Below, one piece after another: positions 49,047-60,344 of a stretch of 64,000 bases of DNA (positions are counted from its first letter, which is position 1; every line of letters begins with the position of its first letter). Under the pieces are notes generated by a model. That model was given only the letters and a program-made list of their open reading frames with translations. It made no database searches and was not told the origin of the DNA. Source of the stretch: Silene noctiflora (Eukaryota; Streptophyta; Magnoliopsida; Caryophyllales; Caryophyllaceae); NCBI GenBank assembly GCA_009801015.1, contig VHZZ01004510.1, forward strand, positions 32,542-96,541, given 5' to 3'. A program made the translations under genes and the position numbers.

Positions 49047-49208
49047 GGAAAAAACTTGTGCTCGGCTGTGAGTGAAATTGAATCCAAAGTTGAAGACTTG
49101 ACAGGAGTTGTTAATGTCATGGTGAAAGCCTTAAGAAACACCATGATGAACACCAATAACCAAGATGGTAATATAAGTAGGCCATTCAGAGACAGAGGAG
49201 AACATTGA
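49047..49208 (+). mobile_element. possible gag-like remnant
   Basis: Fifty-three open codons between stops contain VSEIESKVEDLTGVVNVMVK and then NTNNQDGNISRPFRDRGEH. A helical stretch followed by an Asn/Arg-rich low-complexity tail is typical of the region around the capsid end in plant gag proteins, but no zinc knuckle or other decisive motif is present. Shortly downstream, 49304-49369 reads SKAASSSVQSRRKLKTN, sharing SVQSRRK with the tail of the 46.6 kb relic. Orientation is the same as the other remnants, but gag lying downstream of pol would mean rearrangement. Confidence 0.25.
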
Positions 49209-49520
49209 TAACAGGGTTAAGATGCAATCCTTAGGGTCATTTGATGATGGTTTGAACCTGTTCTTTAAAAGTTAAAAAAGTAGTAAAGTTTAAGGGTATA
49301 GTGTCTAAGGCAGCTAGCAGTTCTGTACAATCTAGGAGAAAGCTCAAAACCAACCCACCCCAACTGAGATGAGATGGCTAAACAAAGGAGCTGAGGTCAG
49401 TCGGGGTTGACAAAGACAAATAGGGAGAGTATAGAGCGGGTTGGCAAGTGAGAAGCCTAGTTTAAGGATCTACCTGCTCATATGAATGAGTCTGCCTGGT
49501 ACGTGTGAGGAAATGCCTAG
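49209..49520. other. spacer with a second SVQSRRK-like word
   Basis: Contains 49304-49369 (SKAASSSVQSRRK). Its bases around 49319-49342 match the 46.6 kb relic over about 24 bases with roughly five mismatches. Nothing else is recognised. Confidence 0.4.
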
Positions 49521-49803
49521 AGATCTAAACCCTTCTTTCTCGTCTTTTGCCGGATCTGGGATTGGTCGATAACAACTTTTGAACCCGGCGCACCCGCTTA
49601 TAATAAAAATTCTAATTCTGAAAAGGCAATTAATTTGGAGCATGTGGGTCAGTTCTTTTCTTTACTACTAAAATCTGGTTCTGTATCAGAAATCCTCTCA
49701 GGTTAGAAAAAAGATTTTTTTCGATGACAAGCCGCTGATCACATCGGGTCTTAGGCTTAGTTTGTTACGTTTTAATCGATTGCTATTGTTTGAAATCTTG
49801 TAA
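49521..49803 (+). pseudogene. unidentified coding-like segment with one frameshift
   Basis: A frame open from just after a TAG to a TAG at 49704-49706 (61 codons) includes ITTFEPGAPAYNKNSNSEKA then INLEHVGQFFSLLLKSGSVS. Shifting frame, 49711-49803 gives KIFFDDKPLITSGLRLSLLR and a Leu/Phe-rich end at a TAA. Together about 92 residues look protein-like with one frameshift. No early ATG. I do not recognise the family. Candidates to test are mitochondrial-plasmid polymerase remnants, retrotransposon debris, or chance. Confidence 0.25.
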
Positions 49804-52731
49804 AGCAAAAAGGATTCCTTATTATTCTTATTATTATGGGAGCTTGGACAACTAAGTAAGAACGAGGTTGCGTTTATAAGAATTTATATATAATATAAAA
49901 AGGATAACGTCTCTTGGAACGAATTCTTCTGTTCTTGCACTCGCCCCTTAATCTACTAAATAGGCGTTTTATTCTTTATTCAAGGCATAAGTAAGAAATA
50001 TTAAATTCCCGCAGCTTTTTTATTAAATTATAAGAGAGTAGTATGTGATCGATGGTTGATTGCCCAATTTTTAATTCCTCTCCTTCGAATTTAAAGACGC
50101 GTCCTCCAGTGTAGTACCCAGTGATTGATAAATTAACCCGTTCGCATTCTATCATACAGAGGGTAGGGCGTCAATTCCAGCTCAAAATGCTGGGTCAGAT
50201 AAGATCGTATCATACCCCCTCTAACCATATAGGATAGACAGGGAATAGGTTGGATAGACGGCAGGGGGGGAGAGTAAAGTTCAAAGTGACGAAAGCTTCG
50301 TCATGTTCGAGATGATCCCGTAGTGAAATTTTATCCTTATATTTATAGAACGGATCAGATTCTATCAGTGCAGTTGAATTCCCTTCTTAGCTTAGTGAAG
50401 AATTAAAGTGGGCTTGAGCAGGAGTTACACTCAAGGCCCTCTAATTACGGCATCTACACAAAGGGTCTTGTCTCTTCTCCATTCTTTAACTCTTCTATCA
50501 CTCTAATGAGAATTCTAAATAAATGGAAAAGAAGAATGAGGTCCGCGGGATAATTCCCTTATCCTGGATCAGCAGTCGAAGTAAAAGACGGAGCTAGCTC
50601 ATGTCCTGTGCCTTTTTATTCCTTTCGTCATCAAGCGCTCTTGCTTCTTTCGAGCTAGTAAGGCAGGCAAGTTAGTTAAGGCACGACTTCACTTCTCCCT
50701 TTTGGGTTTTCTGGATCTATGATCGAGGTGAATGCCCTGGTTTATTCTCGTAAATCACATCTGGCTGGGAATCATCAGTAAAGCAAATAAAAAATCTTAC
50801 CTCAGAAGTTAAAAAAGCACCCCCCTTCTCTCCAAAGTGTCTTTTCCTAGGGAGTGGGCAGGTTTCATTCCCTTTCCTGGCGGTCGAACAAGTTTCGCTC
50901 CCTTCCTAAAATGTAAAGGGGTCTGGAAGAGGCTCGGAAAAGGCTTTAATTTTTTCAAAGTAGTTTGAAATATCCCGGATTGCTTGAAATGGAGTAAGGT
51001 GCTGACAATGCAGACGTTGGTGTCGATCGAAAAGGCATAAACGTATGGTCTAACCTAAAGAGCTTGTGCAGTGTACGCCCCGGAACCTCCTTATAGGCTC
51101 GACCAACGGTAGAGAAAAGAAAACTCTTAAGGTCAGTATACCGACTGACTCGCATAGCCTTAACAAAACGAAAGGAAGAGAGTCTGCTCTTACATTTACC
51201 GAGTATTTATCCCATGATCTGATACCTTGGCAGCCATGAGACCCATAACTCTTTAATGCGATTTCTACTTCTGAACTATAGTTACATAACAAAAAGTATA
51301 ACAAACCACCAAGTAAAGAAAATTTTGAGAAAGTAGTTACGTCGGGTGGGCGAATAAGACTAATAAAAAGTGCGCTTGTGTAAGCAGCAACTCCTTCTGG
51401 TGGTGCGGCACCTGTGGATCTAAATCATCAGTGTGGGTGAGATTGAGTAGTTAAAACGTGTTTTACTTTCTTACTTATGTACCGTATCTTTTATTGTAGC
51501 AGGATTTATTGTCCCGTGGTTAGAGTCGAGCTCCACCTTAGAGCGCTTATAAGCGGGGGTCGGTCGTTGGTTCCAATAGAATAAGAATAGCACACTCGAC
51601 ATTTTTTTTTTTCAATCCAATGGCAGTAATAGAAATAGAAGATATAGGCGTATATAGACAAAGCAACAAAGGCTCCTCTTTATTATAATTAAAAAATAAC
51701 TTCTTTATAATTGCCCGGGCGTAGTACTTCTACGTTTAACACCTAACTAATGCTTTCACTTGGTAACGCGATCCGATAAGAAGCCCTCTTTTGGACCGGA
51801 ATTGGCTAGTTAATGTCTGTCTACTAGACTCTTGTTATACTATATAAATGTAGTGAACCGTGGGACATTAAGACTCTCGTTTACTGGGAACGATCATCAA
51901 TTCGTTTCGTTATTTGCTAACTTGACTTCTTTAGCGCACAGCTTGGTCATAGATTTGAACTTTGCCTAGGTATTCATGTGAACTAAGTCATTTTTTGCCA
52001 ATGACAAAGAGTTCAATGGCGTGTGGTGGTGTCATGAAGGCCTGCCTCAGCTTTTTTGGTCGTTTTTGTTTCAGATGCAGCGCTTTTTTTAGTTTGCCAA
52101 GATAACTCTTCCAGAGTCCGTTTCTGTGAAGGGCCTACTCACTACTTTCACTCGTTAGTTTCGATCATACAAGAAGAAAGCGGGGAAGGGCGCTTATACA
52201 GATTCTGCCATTTATACCTTTTCATATCAGTACAGGGGGGTGGCTTAGATCTTATATTTCCTTTGGAAAGGCCTATCTGGGCTACATTGGCAGTAGAAAA
52301 GTAATGAGAGTGTTAAAAAGGAGTCCACGTTAGGTTGTGCCGCAGGGTGTGTCAGATCATTAAAGAAGTAGTAAAAAAGGATTCTACTAAAAAAGATACA
52401 ACCTCTGAGAGCTTTTCTCGATATACTGCTTTTTGAAAGGGATACCCTTTAAGGTGAGGCGCGTGGTGTTCATAAATTTTCCAATTAGACTAAGAGCAGT
52501 CTCTCTCTTATTTGACATTATAGGGTAATAAATCTACCGACCATATCCTCTCGCTGTCCGTCTTTACCAGATTTCAACTTTGACAAGCAATTGCATAGCA
52601 TCATAACATTTTGATAAACATAGTCTAGCTTAACGTCTGCTTTGAAATTGATTTTACTATCCCTGGTTAAATAAGTGGGCAGCATTAAGAATGTTACGCA
52701 AATCTAATCATGGAGTATCTAGGAGCGTTAT
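49804..52731. other. gene-free intergenic DNA
   Basis: No recognisable gene. Overlapping minus frames at 50955-51304 and a plus frame at 52056-52304 are unassigned. A run of 11 T lies at 51602-51612. Confidence 0.6.
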
Positions 52732-52908
52732 ATGGGAACTCAGAGGGTTGGTTACCCTGCTTTATCTAATTCGTCAACTAAGAAAAGCCGCTAAACTATG
52801 CCTGCTGCTTAAATAAAGAAGAGGGCAGCTGCTCCTCCCGCTCGTGAATCTCCCAACTCCATCTTTCTGGCAATGTATCGAGATTTTAAAGGGGGAAAGC
52901 TGACATAG
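52732..52908 (+). pseudogene. coding-like remnant with two TAA stops
   Basis: From an ATG at 52732 the frame reads MGTQRVGYPALSNSSTKKSR, a TAA, TMPAA, another TAA, then IKKRAAAPPARESPNSIFLA and on to a TAG at 52906-52908 (59 codons). Its Ala/Pro-rich composition resembles the remnant at 26151-26258. No family recognised. Low-complexity sequence or a decayed gag-type or nuclear coding piece are the main alternatives. Confidence 0.22.
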
Positions 52909-53419
52909 CATTCAATATACCTGTTCAACCAATAAAACTATTGGTCAAAAAGCACCATGATAAAAAGCGCGAACTCTAATGCTGTTTCCTTTTTTATTTC
53001 TTTCTGTTACTTGCTTTTTCAAAGCAGCAAAGACTGGATTCAAGTCAAGAAAGGCTTGCTTTTTTGCTGAGTCTTATGGCTGATTTGACCCTTTCTCTGT
53101 CTAAATGCGCTTAGAATGGATTTTCTATTTAAGATCTTTTTCTCTTTGGTATCGTCTGAACGTATGTTGAGCTTGCTTTGTCGATCTTTATTCCACAGTC
53201 AAGTCATAGCTGCGCGGCTTAACTCTTATCTTATTCTGTCATTTTTCCTTTGGCTGTTGTAGCTCTCCTACCTTCTGCTCCTATGTTAAGATTATTCTGA
53301 CATTCTTTTTTTTATTCTTATTCTGTTTTGTTATTTCTCTCGCTCGTTTTTCCGTTTCGCCCTTGTCTCTATCGTAAGAAAAAAGGGGAAAATTGCTCCC
53401 TCATCGACAGTATTTCTTT
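52909..53419. other. gene-free intergenic DNA
   Basis: Pyrimidine-rich spacer; nothing recognised. Confidence 0.6.
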
Positions 53420-53626
53420 CTACTTCTGATTCCATCTTCGATCGGAACGTACTCGAGGGGCTAAGTAGATGGTTCTTGCTAAGAAGTTTCTTACTCTTGC
53501 ATCATTATTGCATGCGTGTGCATAAGCTTCATTTCTCTCATCTACTAAAGCTCTTTCCAGATCAGTGTCCTATCTATCTACGACCGGAGGAGCATCTCCG
53601 ATTGCACCTACTTCATCTATGCAGCT
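53420..53626 (-). pseudogene. Asp/Glu/Ala-rich coding-like remnant, one stop
   Basis: The minus frame runs from just after a TGA (53629-53627) to a TAG at 53422-53420 with one internal TAG, 69 codons in all. It reads DEVGAIGDAPPVVDR, stop, then DTDLERALVDERNEAYAHAC followed by NNDARVRNFLART. The balance of acidic, basic and alanine residues is protein-like and matches the style of the neighbouring remnant at 53.7-53.9 kb on the same strand, so the two may come from one larger decayed sequence. No family recognised. Confidence 0.3.
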
Positions 53627-53675
53627 TCACTCCCTCACAGAAATTTTGTTGTGAAAAGCTTTTACTTTAAAAAGC

Positions 53676-53941
53676 ATAGCCTAGGGAAGGGAGGTCCCCT
53701 TTTGCAAATTCGCTAATCTGAGCATTATATATCATGCGCATTTTTCTAATTTTTAATAAACATAAGCAAAAGAATTTAGACAAAGTGCATCTTGCTGCTT
53801 TGTTTAATTTGAACGCGGGGGCGAGTGTGCTTGCATCCAATGCTAACCACCAGCTTCTGTTAGAGCTCGCTCATCGGCAGCTTTTCCATCTTCTATTGGG
53901 AGAGTATCTTGCTTCGCCCGTTGGATCCTTTTCGTCTTCAT
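53676..53941 (-). pseudogene. Ala/Glu-rich coding-like remnant sharing a 16-mer with 7.07 kb
   Basis: An ATG at 53941 opens a 32-codon frame (MKTKRIQRAKQDTLPIEDGK then AADERALTEAGG) to a TAG at 53845-53843. Changing frame there, the strand stays open for roughly 55 more codons (ALDASTLAPAFKLNKAARCT onward). The bases at 53864-53879 are the exact complement of 7065-7080, encoding ADERA in both places, and the match continues patchily on both sides. This shared sequence is the firmest link within the Ala-rich remnant group. No family recognised. Confidence 0.3.
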
Positions 53942-55843
53942 GACGATACTCTTTTCTTTAAGTACGGCCGTAGTTAGTTGAGAAGTTCATCACTCGGGGT
54001 GAGACCTAAGTGGCTATCCAATCTTAGCCCAAGCTTCAGAATGACCAAGGGAGTTCTGACTATCTTCTATTATGCCTCTCGCTTAATGAATGCACGAGAA
54101 TACAATTCCAAGAATGAGAATAGTAAGTTACTACAAGAAAGCAGCCCTAATCTTGACTTGCCTTGACTTATAAGGTAAGAGGAGCTAATGTAGTAATGGC
54201 GTTCTCTTCTATTCTATATAGCATACGAGTGTAATCCCTCTCGCTTGAACCTAGAAAGCCTTCTTTTTCTTGTCTTTCGACCATCTTACTAATGCAGCGC
54301 TATATCCCCGTAAGTAAAAAAGCTATGCCCACAGCTTTATGCCCGCCCAACCAAGATTTCCCTTTCCAGTATGTATATGCTGCGGCATCCAGCGCATCTC
54401 GGTCAAACGTATCTTATCACGTCACACGCACACTCTGAGCCCGAGTCAGTTTGGTTCCAAGAACTGGGTATTCTCCTAGCTTAATCTTCTTTCATGAGGC
54501 TCTTTATAGACTCGACCTGACAAGGAGAGGAAGTTTACCATTCTTCTCTTCAAATCTAAGACAAAAGGAAAGGGTATGTCGCGTACGATTCCTGAATGGA
54601 CGGGCGCAAACGCTCTCTAGTCTAGCTATCTATCCCTTTATAATGCAATAGCCCGGGCGATTAAAACAGCATAGCTTGAAAATTCGTTTTTTAGCTAATG
54701 ACGTATTTTGCTTTCTTTTAAATAAAAAGGTAAGGGCCAAGCCCAGCTCCCAATCATAAGACTCACCTGCGGCTGGTTGAGGAGGGGCTCGCTTATTGAA
54801 GTGCGGCCGAGTAAGACGACAAAGTCAGAGCTTATACTGCCTTAATGCGCAGACACGGGCGTTGAAAACTCAGTTGATGATGGGCAAAGATGTTGAAGCA
54901 TTTACCGGCAATCTACTAATAGCTAAACATTTTTTTGATACAATATAAATATATAATAAATTTTTCAGGTATAAAACGCGGCTTTTACCTACTAAGAGGG
55001 AGATCAATGAACCAGGTCCACTGGGGGGTTCATGGAAGATGTACACTCTTTGAGTGAGGCATGCAGCCCTACCCATCTCTTTTGACTTTCTTTTAATTTC
55101 CGAAATGTGGCCAAAAACTTTCTCAGGCCAAAACAACGTCTTTCGCTAAGAAATGCTTTTTAGTAGAAAAAGAAAAGTAACTTGCTATCTTATATGTAGG
55201 GTAGGACTGGTCGCGTCTATCCATCATCAGCAAAAGTAGACATCTTTTATACCTTCGTTCCATCTTCTCTTCTAAAATAAAAGGTATCCTTTTTCCTGGT
55301 TTTAAAAAATCAGCTGAGGCTGGCTGCAATTCTTATGCGCTTCCAATCCTTGCTTAGTTCTATTGCTCGTTTCGGCACTTCACTCGCTTATTATTCGTCT
55401 ATCGATAAGAAGGGCATCTCGCCCAACAAAGGAGTAGTGTTTTCTTTTTCTTTTTTTCCGATCCCGCAAGCAGCTGGTCCACCAAAGGCTTTGCGCTCTC
55501 GAGCTTGACTTGAGCCAGTGCCATGCAATTAGGCTTCGCAAGCAAAGTAGTCTTAAGCGTTGATAAAAGAAAAAAGATTTGCCTTTGACTTGAGGCTTTT
55601 GTTTTGATTGTCGCCTAATCCTTTCTTTCTTCAGTAAGAAAAAGGAAACTGTACTTTCATGAATAAAATGGGCAAATCTTCAAGTAGAATAGAATTCGAG
55701 ATGGGTATCAAGAAATAGCGATGATGAACGCCGCGTTTACGGATACGACTGCTGCTATGCTTTGATCTTTCTGAGATTCTTCGGAAGGGAAAAAGCTGGG
55801 CTAGAGCGGTAGTGAAAGGAAGGCGTCTTCTAATATATATACA
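53942..55843. other. gene-free intergenic DNA
   Basis: No recognisable gene. Frames at 53978-54166 and 54451-54651 (plus) and 54870-55136 (minus) are unassigned. ACCTGCGGCTGGTTGA at 54765-54780 weakly recalls the 3' end of small-subunit rRNA but is too short to call. Confidence 0.55.
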
Positions 55844-56002
55844 TCAGGCACAGTCGTCCTGGACTGGTTTAGTAGAATGCAAGCTGCAATGTAAGAACGA
55901 TTTAGTAGGTATCCGAGAAAAGCTTTTTCCTGCGGCTCGATCTGCAACATCGGCTAAAGCCTCTGCTTCTGAAACAAAATTCTCTATTCTGGCTTTCGTC
56001 AT
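55844..56002 (-). pseudogene. Ala/Glu-rich 52-residue coding-like remnant (ALAD type)
   Basis: From an ATG at 56002 to a TGA at 55846-55844 the minus frame is intact for 52 residues. It starts MTKARIENFVSEAEALADVA and continues DRAAGKSFSRIPTKSF. It contains the 24-base word at 55937-55960 that matches 44335-44358 at 21 of 24 bases in the same reading frame. The overlapping plus frame (55812-56033) is open too but starts differently and carries no such link. No family recognised; the short length argues against a functional gene. Confidence 0.3.
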
Positions 56003-59000
56003 CTCAAGGTCTTCTTATAATGCGGGGTGTTAGATCAAATGCGACTCCTTAGCCTTCCCTGCCTTTGTATGTACTTTAGTTATGGCTGCGCATGCGCTAC
56101 ACTGGTAAGTGCGAGTAGGTCTTAGAGCACTAGAGCGAGTGAAAGTATGCTGCAAGTAGCATAGAATGCAAGAGATTGTCTCTTTCCTTTACAGGTCAGT
56201 CAATGGTATGGTAATGAAGCTCACTTAGTTACTATTTATTATTTATTTAATAATCTAAGATGCACTTTCAGGAAAGGCTATTGCTTTCCAGCTCGAAAAC
56301 GGGTTTTAGTAGAAGACATTCTGAGGTTGATTTATTGAATTCAATCAAAAGTCTGGTAAGTTAGACCTTATAAGATAAGTCAGATAGTGTAAAGCACAGC
56401 ACAGTCTTTTCCTATACTTTAGCTTTAGGCGCGGATTTGACCCCTTGTTGCCATTCATTTCTTTATTTGCTATTAAATATATGAAGCAAATAGCATAAAG
56501 TAAGATTTCTTTCTTATGGGCGCAAACTTTTCCTTTCCCAATGGCACTTAATATCCTTCATCTGCCGTAGTAGAGAAAGCTACATGCACGAATTGAGAGT
56601 CACTAGCAGTGATAGCATTCCTATAATATATAAAGGCAGATATTGAAGTACCGGTTGAAACAGCCAATGGCCAAACCATAGTAGTAGTAGACTTCCCGAG
56701 CTGTTGGTGGTAAACCTCGTTGTTCTAATTAAGTATATGCTCGAAATAATATGTTATCGAAGTAGTAGGCGAAGCTTGATCTAATAATCAGAGTAGATTC
56801 TATAGTACAAGTTTAATAAATCTGATTACCAAAAACCAAATGTGTAATGTTGTCGCTTCGTATTTCGCATAAAGTGCTGCTACGAAGCGGATTCCCGTTT
56901 CAATTTAAAAGAAAGAGAAAAATGAGTCTTTCAAGTGCTTCTTAGGTAAAGAAGACAGAGCTTTAGGTAGTAGCCCATGTTTTTGTTGAACACAACCGTT
57001 TATATAGAGAGAAAAGGGTTGTGCATTTCTCTGCTCTGCCATTTAGAAGCGAAAGCATACTGGAGTGCTCGATCATAGACGAACCAAGATAGATAAAGCA
57101 CCGGGAATAGGTGGGGGGCGGCAGCTTGCTTACTTTTAATATAGATTAGTATAGATAGGGTCGAAAGGTGTTATACCAAAGGCGAGAGAAGCAAGTGAAA
57201 GATCTCACATACTTATAGAATGAATGTGGTAAGAGATGTGAAGAAAGTGAAAGAGAAGAATCAGATTGAGAAGAACCTTAATTATATAGAAGTAGATAGA
57301 AGAGAAAGGATCAGAACATGCGTAGAAGGAAAGGTCCAATGCCATCATTTGATTGGTTTTAAAACTTTCTCTATTTAGCCAGTAGTAGCTCCATACTAGA
57401 GTCTTTAGAAAGCATAGCTCTTTCTTTACTTATATATATCAAAGATGTATCAAACTGATAGCCAAGGCGCTTGTTGAAGTTCACGCGACGCGAGTGCATC
57501 TGACTTTTGACTTTGCCTTTTCTTTTCTTCCGGATTAAGTAGTAGCTATCTTTCTTATAGAAATGCCCGTATAATATGAAATACCCTCGGGTTCTCGAGT
57601 TTGAAGTAGAGCTTTTTTTCCCTTTTGGTTTGGATCCGATTCACTAATTTGAATTTCTCAAGTTCGGTTTTAGATACTAGATCGTCGGGAAGTGGGTTGG
57701 ACAATACAACCGAGTCCGTATCGGTGCGGTGTACAGGCGGTCATTGCGTCAGATGAAGGCTAAGATGAGTATTAGAAAGATCCCACCAAAGTGAGCCAAA
57801 TTCTAAAACCTTTTCTTTTGCATTATTTTCGGGCGAAAGCGTATAGAAAGACATCTTATAAAAGTAGGAAAAGCATCTCCGTTCTTCTTATCCTTTAAAA
57901 ATCATGTACTCTGTTTCGTACTCACCTACTTAGCTACTAAGAAGGTGGTCTTACCCCCCCTCTATATTTATTTTATTTACATAAACAAAGATCTTGCTCG
58001 TATTTTATTTTAAGGGCACGCATAAAGAAAGGCAATCCAATAGGAAAAAGCAGCCATCATCACTATTACCCGCATCGATCACAGAAGCGTCGCGCCTAAA
58101 ACTCAGGAAACTCTTCCTATAGACGACAGTCCCTCAGCCCAGGCTTTTTTTTTTTTGAAAGGTTCTCGGATTTTTCATAATATAAGAAAGGTTTCTGTAT
58201 CTGCTACTAGAAAAGTAGCTAGACCGTCGATCTTAAAATGAGCGGAACATCTTTTATATAATATAAGAAGTCTGTCTATTCCTTACCAAGACCCGTCTTA
58301 TGAGGTTCTACCTTTGTCTTTGTTGACTCACTCGAGGACGATGGTCGATTGGTTTCACTCTTTATATTCTAATATATATAAGAGAGGCCTTTCTTAGTCT
58401 CTGGTTATGTGGACCCACCCAGAAAGAAGGAGTAGCGGTCAGACGGGGTCCAAGGTAAGTTCGGATTGAGACTTGAAAAAAAAAGATAGAACCATAGTTC
58501 TTGGACAAGGATTCAAACATGCCCTGGATTAAGAACGAAGAGCTTAACCGGAGTTAGCAGCATTCCGTTTTCATAAAGAAAAGAAGATCTCTGATAAGCA
58601 GATGCATAGATGAAAGTAGACTCGCTGAGAGGAAGGTTAAGAGTCCCTGAAGAAAGGAAAAGGTAAGACATAGAAGTTGACTATACGAGTTATATTATGA
58701 GAGGTACCTTTTAACCAATTAAAAAAAGAAGCCTATTAAAATAGCATTCTCTTTCTTCGACTTGGCTTTTGTGCTTTTATTATTTAAGAGTGGGTAAGAG
58801 AAGACTTTTCTTTACCTTATACTGCGGATTAGCCCTACTATAACTATAAGAGTCAGTTAAAAAAATAGATCGAGAGGTCGGCCGTTCTCTTTTCCCCGAA
58901 TAGAATCTTGCTCCAATCTTACCTAGCTAACAAGCGCTCTCCGTTCGCTTCTTCTCCACGAAGCACATAAGTTTAAGGGGAACTGTAGGTCAGTGCACGA

Positions 59001-60119
59001 AGAAAGTCAAGTGAGGTCCCTGCTTTGGCTTTAATGTAAAGAGCTGACCACAAGCCTACTTATTTTATGTGTGTGCCAGATGTGCCAGAAGGCAGAGTCT
59101 ATTCAACAACCTACTGCTATTCGCGATCAAGATCCAAAGGAGAGCAAAGCGTGGGGATTTTTTTCGCGGTTCATCATGAGACAAAAGAGGCAGCAGTAAG
59201 GAGCGCAAGCTAGCGCCTACAAACTAAAATAAAAAGAAAAAATCCAAGATCAATTTGGAAGGCGAACAAAGTGCCAGCAAGCATAGGGTCTGAAAATAGC
59301 TCGACCCTAAAGTTAGAGTTAGAAATTATTCGTTCTTGGGTTGGGCTAGGCTGGCTTTTGGGGCATGGAATCTTCCTGCTTTAGTTACTCTTCTTTCTTT
59401 TTATGGCGATGCTCTGCCCACGCGTAACAGTAACATTCGCTCCTACGTCCATTTCCTAAAGAAAGGCTTTTTGGTTTCTTATTGGATAGCTTACAAGTGA
59501 ACTCTCCCCTTAAGAAGCAGGCAAGTCTTTCAAATCTCTGTGCATTATCGCTTGAGTCCTTTTTTTGATCCTCTCCGTCTTAGTCGAGCCAACCTCCGCT
59601 GACCCGTAACTGACCCCTGATATAATATAACAAGCTTCCGTAATGAGTCTTGGCATAGAACAGGCGGGAACTAGCATTGCTGTACTGAAGCGGCTGAGTG
59701 AGCGCCCCTATGCTTGGAAGAGCCATAACCTAATGAAGTAGCGGGGATCGGTCAAAAGACATGTCACTGGCTCGGCTCGGGAGTAGCTGGCTTTGGGCCC
59801 AAAGACCTTTTCTTGCCTTGCTTGATCCTTCGCCCCAGCAAACAAAAGGCATTTCCCCATCATATAAAAAGAAAAAAGAAGTTAGTTCATTTAGTTCGTA
59901 AGCGCGAATGGTCAGAAAATTAAAAAGCTGAGTTTGGAGTGAAATCAAAATGCTTTTTTTTCTTTTTATGTTATAATAAGAATTTTCCGGCAGAGTGCTT
60001 CTCCTAACCGTAAATAGAGAGCTTTCTTCAACCCATTAAATTAAATTATTTTATGGTTATGGACGAAGATTCACTTGGATAATTGGGAACCAACTTTCAA
60101 AGTAAAAACTTTCGAATGA
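56003..60119. other. gene-free intergenic DNA
   Basis: No recognisable gene. A run of 12 T lies at 58145-58156. A short plus segment near 56625-56700 reads IEVPVETANGQTIVVVDFP between stops and may be one more remnant or chance. The 59730-59948 minus frame is unassigned. Confidence 0.55.
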
Positions 60120-60344
60120 AACCGCAGAAGCGGGTCGCGGGTCAAAGAAGGTATAGGCCATGACACCACTTCTCTACACATTCGGATAAGATCACTTAAA
60201 TGTAGTTTTGCAGACAAAGAAATTGCAAACCGAAGCTCGTCAAGCGAAGAGCTAATTTACAGTCCTTTACCTGCCGTTCGAGCGGATGCAGTTCTTGTTG
60301 ATGGTGAAGCCTTTAACTTGACTTTACTACGTATACAGGATTAG
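60120..60344 (+). pseudogene. unidentified 74-codon open segment
   Basis: Open from just after a TGA (60117-60119) to a TAG at 60342-60344. It reads CSFADKEIANRSSSSEELIY then SPLPAVRADAVLVDGEAFNL in its second half. There is no in-frame ATG near the start. It shares the Ala/Asp/Glu flavour of the other remnants but no long nucleotide word. No family recognised. Confidence 0.2.

Noticed and set aside
54765-54780. ACCTGCGGCTGGTTGA, reminiscent of the 3' end of small-subunit rRNA
   Set aside because: Only about 12 contiguous bases agree, with a gap after them, and I am not certain of the exact mitochondrial 3' end. Too short to annotate.
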